64,000 nt of DNA. It comes from Peteryoungia wuzhouensis. Its GTDB lineage: Bacteria; Pseudomonadota; Alphaproteobacteria; Rhizobiales; Rhizobiaceae. How positions within the stretch are numbered: position 1 is the stretch's first letter; each line of letters opens with the position of its first letter. The notes beneath the pieces were generated by a model. That model was given only the letters and a program-made list of their open reading frames with translations, searched no databases and was not told the DNA's origin. The DNA lies in assembly GCF_003205195.1 (NCBI RefSeq), contig NZ_QJRY01000001.1, forward strand, positions 744,001 to 808,000, written 5' to 3'. Made by a program: the position numbers and the translations under genes. Positions 55,403 to 64,000 of this stretch are shown here, in pieces.

Positions 55403-56520
55403 TGCAGCACGAGCTCCGCCTGCAGCGCACCGGCCGACTTGATGCCCTGGAGAATGGCGATGATGCCATCAGGCTTCACGCCGATGCTGTTCAACCCGCT
55501 CACCAGCGTTCGAAGGTCGGGCCCTTCAACGACCGCGATCTTGTCGCCCGACTTCTGTGTGATGATGTCGGTTTGATCCTGGATCGCCGTTTGTCCACGC
55601 GAGAACGGCTCCGGCTGGACGACCTGAGGCGTCTCGCTGACGGTGACGGTCAATGTCCCGTAAGCGACCGCCACGCGGGATACCCGCACGTCCGCTCCGA
55701 TGACAATCGTGCCCGTGCGTTCGTTGATCACGACCTTCGCCGGGGAATCCGTCGCGACCACCAGGTTCTCGACATCCGCCATCAAGCGGGCGAGGTCTGC
55801 GGTGCGTGGCTTCTGGATCACCACTTCCTGGCTGTCGCGGGCTTCCGCGATCGGCGCTCCATAATTGGCTGCGGCATAGGCATTGATGGTGTCGGCGATG
55901 CGCAGCGAGGTGGTAAAGTCGGCATTGCGCAGCTGGAGGACGAGGTTGACCGAGTCCTTGAACTTGGAGGGAAGCTCGCGCTCGATGATCGCGCCGCCGG
56001 GGACGCGACCGGAGGTCGTGATCCCTTCCTGGACGCTGGCGGCATTTCCCTGAGCCGTAAAGCCAGACACCACGACCGAGCCTTGGGCCACCGCATAGAT
56101 CTGTCCGTCCGCGCCGGTCAGCGAAGTCATGACAAGGGTACCGCCGCGAAGGGACGTCGAATCGCCGAGGGAACTCGCCGTCACGTCGATACGGCTACCG
56201 GGGCTGGCAAACGGCGGCAGATTGGCGGTGACCATGACGGCTGCAACGTTCTTTGCATTTGACTGGCCACCTTGCGTGGAAATTCCGAGGTTCTGCAGCA
56301 TGGCCCGCATGGACTGATCGGTGAAGGGCGAGGAGCGAAGACTGTCGCCGGTGCCCTGCAGGCCAACGACGAGGCCATAGCCGATCAGCTGATTGTCTCG
56401 GCCGGACTGCAGCGAGGCGATGTCCTTGATGCGCGAATTCGTCGCGAGCGCTGGCTCGAAAGGCGCCAGGACAAGCGACAAAATGCAAAGGGCGTGCCGC
56501 ATTGAAGAGAGCAATCTCAT
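55399..56520 (-). CDS. flgI: Flagellar P-ring protein FlgI
   Basis: A 373-aa secreted protein with a signal peptide (ALCILSLVLAPFEPALATNS). The start of the mature protein, SRIKDIASLQSGRDNQLIGY, and GLVVGLQGTGDSLRSSPFTD are canonical. It forms the P ring. It overlaps flgA by ATGA at its start and motE by ATGA at its end. Confidence 0.97.
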   Translation of the reverse strand: MRLLSSMRHALCILSLVLAPFEPALATNSRIKDIASLQSGRDNQLIGYGLVVGLQGTGDSLRSSPFTDQSMRAMLQNLGISTQGGQSNAKNVAAVMVTANLPPFASPGSRIDVTASSLGDSTSLRGGTLVMTSLTGADGQIYAVAQGSVVVSGFTAQGNAASVQEGITTSGRVPGGAIIERELPSKFKDSVNLVLQLRNADFTTSLRIADTINAYAAANYGAPIAEARDSQEVVIQKPRTADLARLMADVENLVVATDSPAKVVINERTGTIVIGADVRVSRVAVAYGTLTVTVSETPQVVQPEPFSRGQTAIQDQTDIITQKSGDKIAVVEGPDLRTLVSGLNSIGVKPDGIIAILQGIKSAGALQAELVLQ

Positions 56521-56996
56521 TTTGCCATCACCTGTACCGTGCCGTCGGCCATCACTGTCCCGGATACGATCGTGCCGGAATCGAGATTGCGAACCTTGAT
56601 CAGCTCGCCGACCGACGCATCGGTCAGAGGCGTGCCGCTGGCGCTGATCAACATGTTGCCAATCGAAAAGGTCAGCCGCACGCTTCCGCCGCGCTTGACC
56701 GCAAAGGCTTCGCGAAGCCCTCCCGTCGGGATCGTACGGCCGGGCAGCAACGTGCGTTTAGTGACCATGCCCACCACCTCTTCCTTGGTGCGGGCATAGT
56801 CGCCGGTCAGATTGGGGTTGGTCACCGCAACCACATCCACCTGATCGGCCGACACGGTCTCGCCGGGATAGATCACGCGCTTGGGAACGACGGCGGTGTC
56901 CTGTGCGGACGCCAATCCTGCGCCAAGGCAGAGGGCAGCCGCGACGGCGAGCGCCGCAACCTGCACCAGATATCCGAATGTTCGGCGAAACCTCAT
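56517..56996 (-). CDS. flgA: Flagella basal body P-ring formation protein FlgA
   Basis: A 159-aa periplasmic protein: membrane/signal segment at 9-28 (LVQVAALAVAAALCLGAGLA) and an SAF/ChapFlgA domain (YPGETVSADQVDVVAVTNPN; LLPGRTIPTGGLREAFAVKR). It is a chaperone for P-ring assembly, 17 bp after flgG, and overlaps flgI. Confidence 0.95.
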   Translation of the reverse strand: MRFRRTFGYLVQVAALAVAAALCLGAGLASAQDTAVVPKRVIYPGETVSADQVDVVAVTNPNLTGDYARTKEEVVGMVTKRTLLPGRTIPTGGLREAFAVKRGGSVRLTFSIGNMLISASGTPLTDASVGELIKVRNLDSGTIVSGTVMADGTVQVMAK

Positions 56997-57013
56997 GTTT
57001 GCCTCCAGTTGTC

Positions 57014-57802
57014 TTACTTGAGGTTCTTGCTGACGATCTGAGCCATTTCGTCGGCGGTGGTGATGACCTTGGAATTCATCTCGTAGGCACGCTGCGCGGA
57101 GATCATGTCCGTAATCTCCTTCACCGAGTCGACGTTGGATGCTTCAAGATAGGACTGCTTGAGGTATCCGAAGCCCGGATCTTCCGGCGCACCAACAATT
57201 GCCTCACCCGAAGCGGTCGTCTGGGCGAACAGGTTGTCGCCGAGCGGCTTCAAACCCGCCTCGTTGACGAAGTTCGCCACCGTGAGCTGCCCGAGATTGG
57301 TGTAGTCGGCATCGTTGCCGAGGCGCGCCGAGACCTGACCGGTCCGGCTGATGACCACTTCGGACGCGTTCTGCGGGATCGTGATCTGCGGTGTGACCAG
57401 ATAGCCGTCGATCGTGACCAGCTGGCCCTGGGCATTCATGTTGAACGCGCCGGAACGGCTGTAGAAGGTCTGGCCGTCAGCACTCTCGATCTGGAACCAA
57501 CCGCGACCGATCATGGCAACGTCGAGTTCGTTGCCGGTCTGGGTGAGTTCACCCTGGGTGTGGATGTTGCGGACAGCGGCCGTCTGCACGCCGAGACCGA
57601 TATTGGCACCTTCCGGGACGATGGCCTGGTTGGCGCGGTTGGGAACGCCCTGAGCTCGCTCGGTCTGATAGAGCAGATCGGAAAATTCAGCACGCGCACG
57701 CTTGAAGCCCGTCGTGTTGATGTTGGCAATATTGTTGGCGATGACCTCAAGATTGGTCTGCTGGGCATCCATACCCGTCGCGGCGATGGCAAGCGCTCTC
57801 AT
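57014..57802 (-). CDS. flgG: Flagellar distal rod protein FlgG
   Basis: A 262-aa protein of standard length. The N-terminal rod motif is [20 protein letters not shown] with [18 protein letters not shown]; the C-terminal motif is [20 protein letters not shown]. It forms the distal rod and lies 15 bp after fliE. Confidence 0.97.
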   Translation of the reverse strand: MRALAIAATGMDAQQTNLEVIANNIANINTTGFKRARAEFSDLLYQTERAQGVPNRANQAIVPEGANIGLGVQTAAVRNIHTQGELTQTGNELDVAMIGRGWFQIESADGQTFYSRSGAFNMNAQGQLVTIDGYLVTPQITIPQNASEVVISRTGQVSARLGNDADYTNLGQLTVANFVNEAGLKPLGDNLFAQTTASGEAIVGAPEDPGFGYLKQSYLEASNVDSVKEITDMISAQRAYEMNSKVITTADEMAQIVSKNLK

Positions 57803-57817
57803 ATGTCTATACCCCTA

Positions 57818-58156
57818 CTAGATCTGCATCTTTGTGATTTCGAGATAGGCGTTGACGATCTTGTCGCGGAACGCGATTGCCGTCTGGAGGGACTGTTCCG
57901 CCTGCATCACGGCGTCGACCACTTCGCGCGGATTCGCCTTGCCGGTCAGTCCGTCGAAGGAGCTCTGTTCCGCCTGCTTCAGATTGTTTGATGCCTGCGC
58001 CGCCATATCGGTGAGCGCCGAAAGGAAGGTTTCGCCCGTGGCCATCCCTGGGCTCACGCCCTCTGATGCCTGGCTCTTGGCGGAGAAAATGCTCGACAGG
58101 GAGTCGAGACCGCTTGTGCCGGACACCATGCCGGCCTTGGTAATGGATTCGATCAT
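57818..58156 (-). CDS. fliE: Flagellar hook-basal body protein FliE
   Basis: A 112-aa protein. The conserved C-terminal half has [20 protein letters not shown] and [20 protein letters not shown], ending in [10 protein letters not shown]. It connects the MS ring to the rod and overlaps flgC by ATGA. Confidence 0.96.
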   Translation of the reverse strand: MIESITKAGMVSGTSGLDSLSSIFSAKSQASEGVSPGMATGETFLSALTDMAAQASNNLKQAEQSSFDGLTGKANPREVVDAVMQAEQSLQTAIAFRDKIVNAYLEITKMQI

Positions 58157-58575
58157 TGCGAGGCCTTCAGCAGGGCGATTGTCTGGGAAATCATGTCGCG
58201 TGTCTGCTTGATGGTCTGCAGATTCGCTTCATAGGTTCGGTTGGTTTCGCGCATGTCGCCCATTTCGATCAGGACGTTCACGTTCGGCATCTTCACGATG
58301 CCTTTTTCGTTCGCGGCCGGGTTGCCGGGATCGTATTCCTCGATGAAATCGGATTCATCGACCCCGAGCTTCTTCACCTCGACCGTCTCGGCGCCGGAAA
58401 CCCGGTCGAGCTCGCTGCCGAAGGTGATGGTCTTGCGGCGATAGGGATCGGCACCAGGCGTGTCGCCGGTGGTCCGCGCGTTGGCAATGTTTTCGGATAC
58501 GATCCGCATGCGCGTGGACTGGGCTTCCAGGCCACTGCCTGCGATCTTGAGGGCGGCTCCTAAAGGATCGGTCAT
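58153..58575 (-). CDS. flgC: Flagellar proximal rod protein FlgC
   Basis: A 140-aa protein with the rod motif at the N-terminus ([20 protein letters not shown], then [19 protein letters not shown]) and a C-terminal [20 protein letters not shown] helix. It overlaps flgB by 1 nt and fliE by 4 nt. Confidence 0.96.
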   Translation of the reverse strand: MTDPLGAALKIAGSGLEAQSTRMRIVSENIANARTTGDTPGADPYRRKTITFGSELDRVSGAETVEVKKLGVDESDFIEEYDPGNPAANEKGIVKMPNVNVLIEMGDMRETNRTYEANLQTIKQTRDMISQTIALLKASQ

Positions 58576-58970
58576 CAGCGTTTCACCGTCATCAGCATCA
58601 TGCGATGGAAAGAGGACATTAGCGACGTGTTCAGTTCATGCTGGCGCTTGATCTCACCCGTCTTGGTGAGCTCATCCGCAATGGCGACGGAGTTGCCGGA
58701 TTCCTGAACACCGATCTCGTCATTCAATTTGGCTTCCTCGACCGCGATGTTCTCATCGCTGAAGTCGTTGGACGCCATGTGACCGGGCTGGGTGACGGCC
58801 ATGCCCTGCACCGCGGCCGTCCGGTCGAGGACGGCGTTGAAGGGAGTGATGTCCTTTGACAGGTATTTCGGCGTGTTGGCATTGGCGATGTTCGTCGCCA
58901 CCACCTGTTGGCGCACCGAGAGCCATTCGGCCTGTCGCGAGGCCAGCTCGAACAACTGGATGGGATTCAT
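58575..58970 (-). CDS. flgB: Flagellar proximal rod protein FlgB
   Basis: A 131-aa protein. The N-terminal motif is [20 protein letters not shown] with [23 protein letters not shown] 58970 is preferred, with GGAG 8 nt upstream; the in-frame GTG at 58979 would add three residues. It is followed by flgC with a 1-nt overlap (TGATG). Confidence 0.95.
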   Translation of the reverse strand: MNPIQLFELASRQAEWLSVRQQVVATNIANANTPKYLSKDITPFNAVLDRTAAVQGMAVTQPGHMASNDFSDENIAVEEAKLNDEIGVQESGNSVAIADELTKTGEIKRQHELNTSLMSSFHRMMLMTVKR

Positions 58971-59045
58971 GGGCGTCACTCCGTCTTGTACTGTTCGGAG
59001 CCTAGGCCGGTAATCTTGCGTGGGACTTGCTCGCCCCGCGCTGCA

Positions 59046-59615
59046 TCAGTTGTTTTGATAGATGGCACCTGTCGAGGTGACGATAACCCACTTGCCGTCG
59101 CGCTGCTCAAGCGTCGCAACACGGCTGTTGTCGGGAAGGATCGAACCTACACGGACGAGATACATGCCGGCTGTGTCTTCGATCAGGGCGCGACCGTTGG
59201 CGACGTGGAGGAGACGGAAACCGCTTTTGGCCGGGAAGGGCTGCGACGTGACGGGTTCAAGACCTTGCGGACGTTCCTTGCCGAGGGTCGGTACCGTCGC
59301 CGTGATGATCTCGTCAACCTGCGGCGGCGCAGTCGGGCTCTCGCCGCCTTCATCATCCTTGTCCACCAAGGCGAGCGGCGAAACGCTGAAGACGTTGCGG
59401 CCGGGACCTTCCGGCAGATCACGCGTACGGCTCCAGTCAGCGACGCGGATGCCGAACTTCTCTTCGTTGAAGAAAACGAACCACGGGAAGAAGGCGGCGC
59501 TGCAGGCAAGCGCAATTCCGGTGAACGCAAGCAGGCGGTCGACCGTCGGGACGCGTCGCTTCAAACCGGCCGGCTTCAGCGGTGCCACGGGCTCGTCTGC
59601 ATCGAAATCGGTCAT
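59046..59615 (-). CDS. Conserved-looking membrane protein of unknown function between fliI and flgB
   Basis: A 189-aa protein with an acidic/basic cytoplasmic N-terminus, one membrane segment (LLAFTGIALACSAAFFPWFV) and a periplasmic part. The end, MYLVRVGSILPDNSRVATLE followed by QRDGKWVIVTSTGAIYQ, looks like a small beta domain of the kind found at the end of PilP/GspC proteins. It lies 2 nt after the fliI stop and is probably cotranscribed with fliI. Its role in flagella is not known. Confidence 0.75.
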   Translation of the reverse strand: MTDFDADEPVAPLKPAGLKRRVPTVDRLLAFTGIALACSAAFFPWFVFFNEEKFGIRVADWSRTRDLPEGPGRNVFSVSPLALVDKDDEGGESPTAPPQVDEIITATVPTLGKERPQGLEPVTSQPFPAKSGFRLLHVANGRALIEDTAGMYLVRVGSILPDNSRVATLEQRDGKWVIVTSTGAIYQNN

Positions 59616-59617
59616 CC

Positions 59618-61009
59618 TCAGCCCCTCTGCCTCATGCCAGCCTGGCCACCTGCCGCCGCCTTCAGAGCGTTTGCCAGGTCGGCATAGGCATCACTCGCCG
59701 GCTTGTCGCCCGGCGTCTGTTTCAAGATGTCGTAGATCACCGGCACCTGCTTGATCGCCATATCGAGATCCGGGTCGGAACCGTTGCGGTAACCACCGAT
59801 GAGGCGCAGGTCACGGGTCTCTTCGAACCGGTGGATCAGCGCCTTCAGGCGCGAGACCAGTTTTTCCTGTTCCGAGGTCCAGGCCTTGCGGGCCAGCCGC
59901 GAAATCGAGGTCAACGGATTGATCGGCGGATAGCGTCCCTCATCGGCCAGGGCGCGATCGAGGACGATGTGGCCATCAAGAATACCGCGGGTGGAGTCTG
60001 CGATCGGATCGTTATGATTGTCGCCGTCGACCAGAATGGAGATGATGGCCGTGATGGTCCCTGCCCCTTCCGCACCCGGTCCGGCCCGCTCCAGCAGCCG
60101 CGGCAGCTCGGTGAAGACGGAAGCCGGATAGCCGCGGGCGATCGGCGGCTCGCCGGCCGCAGTCGCGACCTCGCGGATCGCATGAGCGAAACGGGTTACG
60201 CTGTCGACGATGAAAAGGACGTTTTCGCCCTTGTCGCGGAAGTGCTCGGCAATGGTGATCGCTGTCAGCGGCGCCATCTTGCGCAGCATCGGGCTTTCGT
60301 CGCTCGTCGCAACGACGGCAATCGATTTTGCCATGTTGTCGCCAAGCGTGTCTTCGATGAATTCGCGCACTTCGCGGCCACGTTCGCCGACAAGGGCAAT
60401 CACCACCTTGTCGAAGGCATCTGCACGCGCCAGCATCGAGAGCAGGGTCGACTTGCCGACGCCGGAGCCGGCGAAGATGCCCAGGCGCTGGCCGAGGCAA
60501 AGGGGCGAGAAGATGTCGATAGCGCGGACCCCGGTCTTGAAGCCGGTTTCGACGCGGCGGCGGGTCATCGACGGCGGTGCGGTGGTCGAGATCGGCCGGC
60601 GTTCGGTACCTGGGGCGAGCGGCGGGCCGTTGTCGATCGGATCGCACAGGGCGTTGAGAGTGCGGCCGCACCAGCTGTCGTCGGGAGCAATGCGGAAGGC
60701 GCCCTTGCGGATGACCACGTCATGGATGCCGATCGGCTCGCCCGGTTCGATCGGGCAGACGTAGCAGACGTCGGGTTCGACGCGGATCACCTCACCCAGA
60801 TGTACGCCGTTCGAGGACCTGTGAGCAACGAATTCACCCAGTCGGACATGCCGCGAAAGACCGGTGACCGTGTAATGGCCGGCGGCGATGGTGCGGACGT
60901 GACCGCCATGGGTCACAGCAAATTCCGGCTTTGCATAGCGTTCCGCCAGCGAAGCCAACTGGCCGAGCTTGGGAGAAAGCGGTAAATCGTCTGTCACGTG
61001 CAATGCCAT
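59618..61009 (-). CDS. fliI: Flagellum-specific ATP synthase FliI
   Basis: A 463-aa AAA-type ATPase of the F1-beta fold. Walker A is FAGSGVGKSTLLSMLARA, Walker B ENVLFIVDSVTRFAHAIREV, followed by GEPPIARGYPASVFTELPRL. It energises flagellar export. ATG 61009 is used; the preceding in-frame GTG (61012) is less likely. It is 18 nt after flgF and 2 nt before the next gene. Confidence 0.97.
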   Translation of the reverse strand: MALHVTDDLPLSPKLGQLASLAERYAKPEFAVTHGGHVRTIAAGHYTVTGLSRHVRLGEFVAHRSSNGVHLGEVIRVEPDVCYVCPIEPGEPIGIHDVVIRKGAFRIAPDDSWCGRTLNALCDPIDNGPPLAPGTERRPISTTAPPSMTRRRVETGFKTGVRAIDIFSPLCLGQRLGIFAGSGVGKSTLLSMLARADAFDKVVIALVGERGREVREFIEDTLGDNMAKSIAVVATSDESPMLRKMAPLTAITIAEHFRDKGENVLFIVDSVTRFAHAIREVATAAGEPPIARGYPASVFTELPRLLERAGPGAEGAGTITAIISILVDGDNHNDPIADSTRGILDGHIVLDRALADEGRYPPINPLTSISRLARKAWTSEQEKLVSRLKALIHRFEETRDLRLIGGYRNGSDPDLDMAIKQVPVIYDILKQTPGDKPASDAYADLANALKAAAGGQAGMRQRG

Positions 61010-61027
61010 CACAGTCCCATCTCAGGA

Positions 61028-61762
61028 TCAGGAGCCTCCGCCGAGAACCTTGATCGCGTCGCCGATCGAGGCTTCGCTGTCACGGATCAGTGCACTCACG
61101 CTTTCGAAGGCGCGGTTCACCTGGATCAACTGCGTCATCTGGCTGATGCCATTGACGTTCGAGTTCTCGACATAACCCTGCATGACCGAGACTTCCGGGT
61201 CATCGACAACCGGCTGCGGATTGTCGACGGTCGTGACGCCACTGTTTTCGTAACGCAGGAAGCCATTGCGGACGTCCGCCGTGAACAGGCCGAGCGTGGC
61301 CACCTGGCGGCCATCCTGCAGGATCTTGCCATCAGCGCCGACTTCCGGCGGCCCGCCTGCGCGGTTCAATTGGATCGGCGCGCCCCCGGTGTCGAGGACC
61401 GGATATCCCTTCACCGAGACCAATTCGCCGGTGTCGGTCATGGTGAAGCGACCGTCACGCGTCAGCACCTGGCCAACAGGCGTATCGATCGCGAACCAGG
61501 CATCACCCTTGATGGCAAAATCCAGTGCGTTGTTGGTCTGGGCGAGTTCGCCATTCTTGGTGGACAGATAGTCATTGCCCTGGCTGACGAAGGCTATCTT
61601 GGCGTTGAGGTCATTGCCCGTCTTGCTCAACATCTCGTCGAACTTCACCTCGGTGGCGCGGAAGCCGACGGTGTTCACGTTGGCCATGTTGTCGGCGATG
61701 GTCGTCAGGCGGCGTTCGAGCGCCATCTGCGACGACAGGGACACATAGATTCCGGATTGCAC
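61028..61762 (-). CDS. flgF: Flagellar proximal rod protein FlgF
   Basis: A 244-aa protein starting at GTG 61762 with GGAGG 6 nt upstream (MQSGIYVSLSSQMALERRLT). This matches FlgF; the long upstream extension to 61939 is not protein-like. The NMANVNTVGFRATEVKFDEM motif and the C-terminal QMTQLIQVNRAFESVSALIR helix are typical. It is the first gene of the leftward run and is divergent from motA. Confidence 0.94.
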   Translation of the reverse strand: MQSGIYVSLSSQMALERRLTTIADNMANVNTVGFRATEVKFDEMLSKTGNDLNAKIAFVSQGNDYLSTKNGELAQTNNALDFAIKGDAWFAIDTPVGQVLTRDGRFTMTDTGELVSVKGYPVLDTGGAPIQLNRAGGPPEVGADGKILQDGRQVATLGLFTADVRNGFLRYENSGVTTVDNPQPVVDDPEVSVMQGYVENSNVNGISQMTQLIQVNRAFESVSALIRDSEASIGDAIKVLGGGS

Positions 61763-61985
61763 TGTGTTGCCTCCGATCGGGATGAATTTCAGTAAATCAT
61801 TATTTAACGCAGACTGCCTACGCTTGCTCACGATCTTCTGAGCCAAAAGCCTTGTGCGAAACTGTTGAGTGGAAAGGCGGCTTGTGCGCGGGTCGCCCGG
61901 CCCAAAAATGAGGCCGTGATTCAGCCTCACGCAAGGCACGAGACGTATCGCTTACGATGAAATGTAACGTTCAGGTGCGGGCAAA
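61763..61985. promoter_or_regulatory. Divergent control region between flgF and motA
   Basis: 223 bp without a gene. It holds a TGAGGC/GCCTCA inverted repeat (61909-61914 and 61924-61929), about 57 nt before motA. Both operons must start here, but I cannot place clear -35/-10 boxes. Confidence 0.4.
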
Positions 61986-62864
61986 ATGAATCTCATCATC
62001 GGATTTGTAATAACGGTAGGCTGCGTCCTCGGCGGCTTCATGGCGATGGGCGGACACCTCAACGTGCTCATTCAGCCGTTCGAGCTGATGATCATCGGCG
62101 GCGCCGGCGTCGGCGGCTTCATCATGGCCAACCCGATGAAGGTCATCAAGGATACCGGCAAGGCCGTCGGTGAAGCCTTCAAGCACTCAGTGCCGACCGA
62201 ACGCGCCTATCTCGATGTGCTCGGCGTGCTTTATTCGCTGATGCGCGACCTGCGCACCAAGTCGCGCAACGAGATCGAAGCCCACATCGACAACCCGGAA
62301 GAATCCTCGATCTTCACCGCCGCACCGAACCTTCTGAAGAACAAGGAACTGACCTCTTTCATCTGCGACTATGTGCGTCTGATCATCATCGGCAATGCCC
62401 GCAGCCATGAGATCGAAGCGCTGATGGACGAGGAAATCGACACCATCCTCTATGACAAGATGAAGCCCTATCACGCGATGACGGCCATGGGGGACAGCTT
62501 CCCGGCCATCGGTATCGTCGCGGCCGTTCTCGGAGTTATCAAGGCGATGAGCAAGATCAACGAGTCACCGGAAGTTCTGGGCGGCCTGATCGGCGCCGCG
62601 CTCGTCGGCACCATGCTCGGCATCTTCCTGTCCTACTGCCTCTGCAACCCGCTGATCGCGCAGATCAAGACCGTTCGTACCAAGCAGCACCGCCTTTACA
62701 TCATCGTGAAGCAGACACTGCTTGCCTACATGAACGGCTCGGTTCCGCAGGTGGCACTCGAATACGGCCGCAAGACCATCTCCTCCTACGAGCGTCCGTC
62801 GATCGACGCCGTCGAGCAGGAAATGATGAACCCAGGCGGCGGCGGTGAAAGCAAGGCGGCATGA
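61986..62864 (+). CDS. motA: Flagellar stator protein MotA
   Basis: A 292-aa protein with four membrane segments ([20 protein letters not shown] first; [20 protein letters not shown] last pair). The large cytoplasmic loop has [20 protein letters not shown] and the conserved [20 protein letters not shown]. With MotB it forms the proton channel. It is longer than average for MotA at the C-terminus. It overlaps fliM by ATGA. Confidence 0.97.
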   Translation: MNLIIGFVITVGCVLGGFMAMGGHLNVLIQPFELMIIGGAGVGGFIMANPMKVIKDTGKAVGEAFKHSVPTERAYLDVLGVLYSLMRDLRTKSRNEIEAHIDNPEESSIFTAAPNLLKNKELTSFICDYVRLIIIGNARSHEIEALMDEEIDTILYDKMKPYHAMTAMGDSFPAIGIVAAVLGVIKAMSKINESPEVLGGLIGAALVGTMLGIFLSYCLCNPLIAQIKTVRTKQHRLYIIVKQTLLAYMNGSVPQVALEYGRKTISSYERPSIDAVEQEMMNPGGGGESKAA

Positions 62865-63814
62865 CCATGAGCGACGCAAGCACCCAGACACCTCCCGCAA
62901 TGGATCGCGCCCTTCTCGCCATGCTGACCGGCGGGCTCGGTGATGCCAAGACACTGCAGAAGCTGTGCACTGAGTTCGGCCAGCTCTACACGGAGTTCCT
63001 CCCGGACGTCTTCCACAGCGAGACCGGGCTTTCGATGCAGGTCCACTACAACGGCCACGAAAGCGGGCTGATGACCGACCTGATCGCCGATCTCGGCGAC
63101 AATGTCGCCTTCTCGGACGGCCAGCTGCGCAACTGGTCCCCGAACTTCGTGCTGGCCTGCGGCAACAGCTTCATCATCACGCTCATGGAAAACCTGCTGG
63201 GCGCCCTGCCGGAAACGATCCAGGAACCGATCGAGCGGCCGCTATCGCAGATCGAGCTCGACCTCTCGACCATGGTCTTCGACAAGATCGCCAATGTGCT
63301 TCGTTCGGGCGTCAATGCCGCTGGCGGGTTCGAGCCGTTGCTGGAGAAGGCGCACAACGCCGAAGATCGGGTGAAGCCGGACGAGGATCACGTCGACGAA
63401 TATGCCGTCACCGTGAAGATGGGCATCACGCTCGGCACGGTGACCTCCGAATTCTACCTGGTCATCCCGCAGAAGGCTCTGCTCAAGACCGTGGTCACCA
63501 TGCCGAAGTCTAAGAACCAGGCCGGCCGTTCGCGCAAGGAATGGCAGGAACAGATCGCCGAACAGGTCCGTCGTTCGCAGGTGACACTCGAAGCACGCGT
63601 AAGGCTTGAATCGCTCACGCTTGCTACGGTCTCGCGCCTGATGGCCGGCGATGTGATTGCCTTTCGCGACAAGGGCGACGTCATGGTCGACGTCAGCGCC
63701 AACGGAAAAGATCTCTATCGTTGCGAATTCGGCCGTGCCGGCGACCGCTACACCGTCCGGGTCAAGGACAATGTGAGCAGCGAAGATGAAATCCTAAAAC
63801 ATTTGATGAGCTAG
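62861..63814 (+). CDS. fliM: Flagellar motor switch protein FliM
   Basis: A 317-aa C-ring protein. The middle domain includes [20 protein letters not shown], and the C-terminal SpoA-like domain contains [20 protein letters not shown] with [20 protein letters not shown]. The N-terminal EIDAL-type CheY-binding motif of enterobacterial FliM is not obvious, which fits the divergent rhizobial motors. It overlaps motA by 4 nt and is followed by fliN. Confidence 0.95.
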   Translation: MTMSDASTQTPPAMDRALLAMLTGGLGDAKTLQKLCTEFGQLYTEFLPDVFHSETGLSMQVHYNGHESGLMTDLIADLGDNVAFSDGQLRNWSPNFVLACGNSFIITLMENLLGALPETIQEPIERPLSQIELDLSTMVFDKIANVLRSGVNAAGGFEPLLEKAHNAEDRVKPDEDHVDEYAVTVKMGITLGTVTSEFYLVIPQKALLKTVVTMPKSKNQAGRSRKEWQEQIAEQVRRSQVTLEARVRLESLTLATVSRLMAGDVIAFRDKGDVMVDVSANGKDLYRCEFGRAGDRYTVRVKDNVSSEDEILKHLMS

Positions 63815-63875
63815 ACATTTATCGAGGCGAGCCAGAAGGCAGCTTGAGGCAAGTTTCAACAGGAATAATGGGTCC

Positions 63876-64000
63876 ATGGCAACGAAAAAGACACCACAGA
63901 CGGATGCAGACGCACTGGCGATGCCAGGTGCGAGCGACAGCGACTTCGACCAAGCGGTCGATGATCTGCGCGGCGTCCTCAAGGCGGATGCAGATGGCGG
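63876..64000 (+). CDS. fliN: Flagellar motor switch protein FliN (N-terminal part)
   Basis: The first 41 codons only; the gene runs off the right edge. The visible part is MATKKTPQTDADALAMPGAS followed by DSDFDQAVDDLRGVLKADAD, an acidic N-terminal extension before the SpoA domain, which would lie outside the window. Position after fliM fits the S. meliloti order motA-fliM-fliN. An AGGA site precedes the ATG by 12 nt. Confidence 0.85.
   Translation, partial: MATKKTPQTDADALAMPGASDSDFDQAVDDLRGVLKADADG

Overview
The window is a 64 kb piece of a chromosome from an alphaproteobacterium of the Rhizobiales, most likely Rhizobiaceae (Rhizobium, Agrobacterium, Sinorhizobium or a close relative). The evidence is the gene content and order: a cbrA-like kinase next to a phasin gene, a zwf-pgl-edd operon, an aglEFGAK alpha-glucoside operon with a divergent aglR, and a large flagellar cluster in the layout known from Sinorhizobium meliloti, with ftcR/rem, motB-motC-fliK(motD), flaF-flbT and several flagellins. 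A tRNA-His without a templated G-1 also fits Alphaproteobacteria. Coding density is high and base composition looks uniform. I saw no insertion sequence, prophage, CRISPR array or clear island.

Region by region. Positions 1-2700 hold the start of a PAS sensor kinase (-), a phasin with a recognisable promoter, tRNA-His, a LysR regulator (-) and a small divergent ORF. Positions 2700-9900 hold a large chemoreceptor, a small membrane protein, a flavoprotein, and a glutamine-synthetase-like plus FAD-oxidoreductase pair that looks like a gamma-glutamylation route for an amine such as putrescine. Positions 10000-14210 carry zwf, pgl and edd, the upper Entner-Doudoroff pathway, ending in a strong terminator. 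Positions 14400-21400 hold a soluble PAS chemoreceptor, an ECF sigma/anti-sigma pair facing a DUF4394 gene, a Tlde1-like (DUF2778) membrane protein, an SDR protein with a degenerate active site and a PilZ-like protein. Positions 21500-29320 are the agl operon for alpha-glucoside import and hydrolysis, with AglR and three shared operator-like palindromes. folD follows.

Positions 30440-64000 are flagellar. Almost everything is on the minus strand and reads, in transcription order: flgF, fliI, an uncharacterised gene, flgB, flgC, fliE, flgG, flgA, flgI, motE, flgH, fliL, fliP; four flagellin genes, each with its own leader; a fliH-like gene, motB, motC, fliK/motD and a lytic transglycosylase; ftcR/rem; flgE, flgK, flgL, flaF, flbT, flgD, fliQ, flhA, fliR; then four small genes (FliJ-like, FlgJ-like, FlgN-like, FliL-like). 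motA, fliM and the start of fliN run the other way at the right edge. Many neighbours overlap by ATGA, which suggests translational coupling. Together they encode rod, rings, hook, filament, export gate and ATPase, stator with its MotC/MotE periplasmic factors, and two regulatory layers: FtcR for transcription and FlbT/FlaF for flagellin mRNA and secretion.

The most interesting unexplained signals are the mirror-image ECF promoter pair at 17661-17740, a conserved leader shared by the flagellin genes (a candidate FlbT target), a perfect 12-bp inverted repeat over the start codon of the LysR gene, and several small conserved-looking flagellar genes without clear assignment. I did not find a wholly new multigene system. 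Many start codons were adjusted from ribosome-binding sites and overlaps, as noted in each entry.
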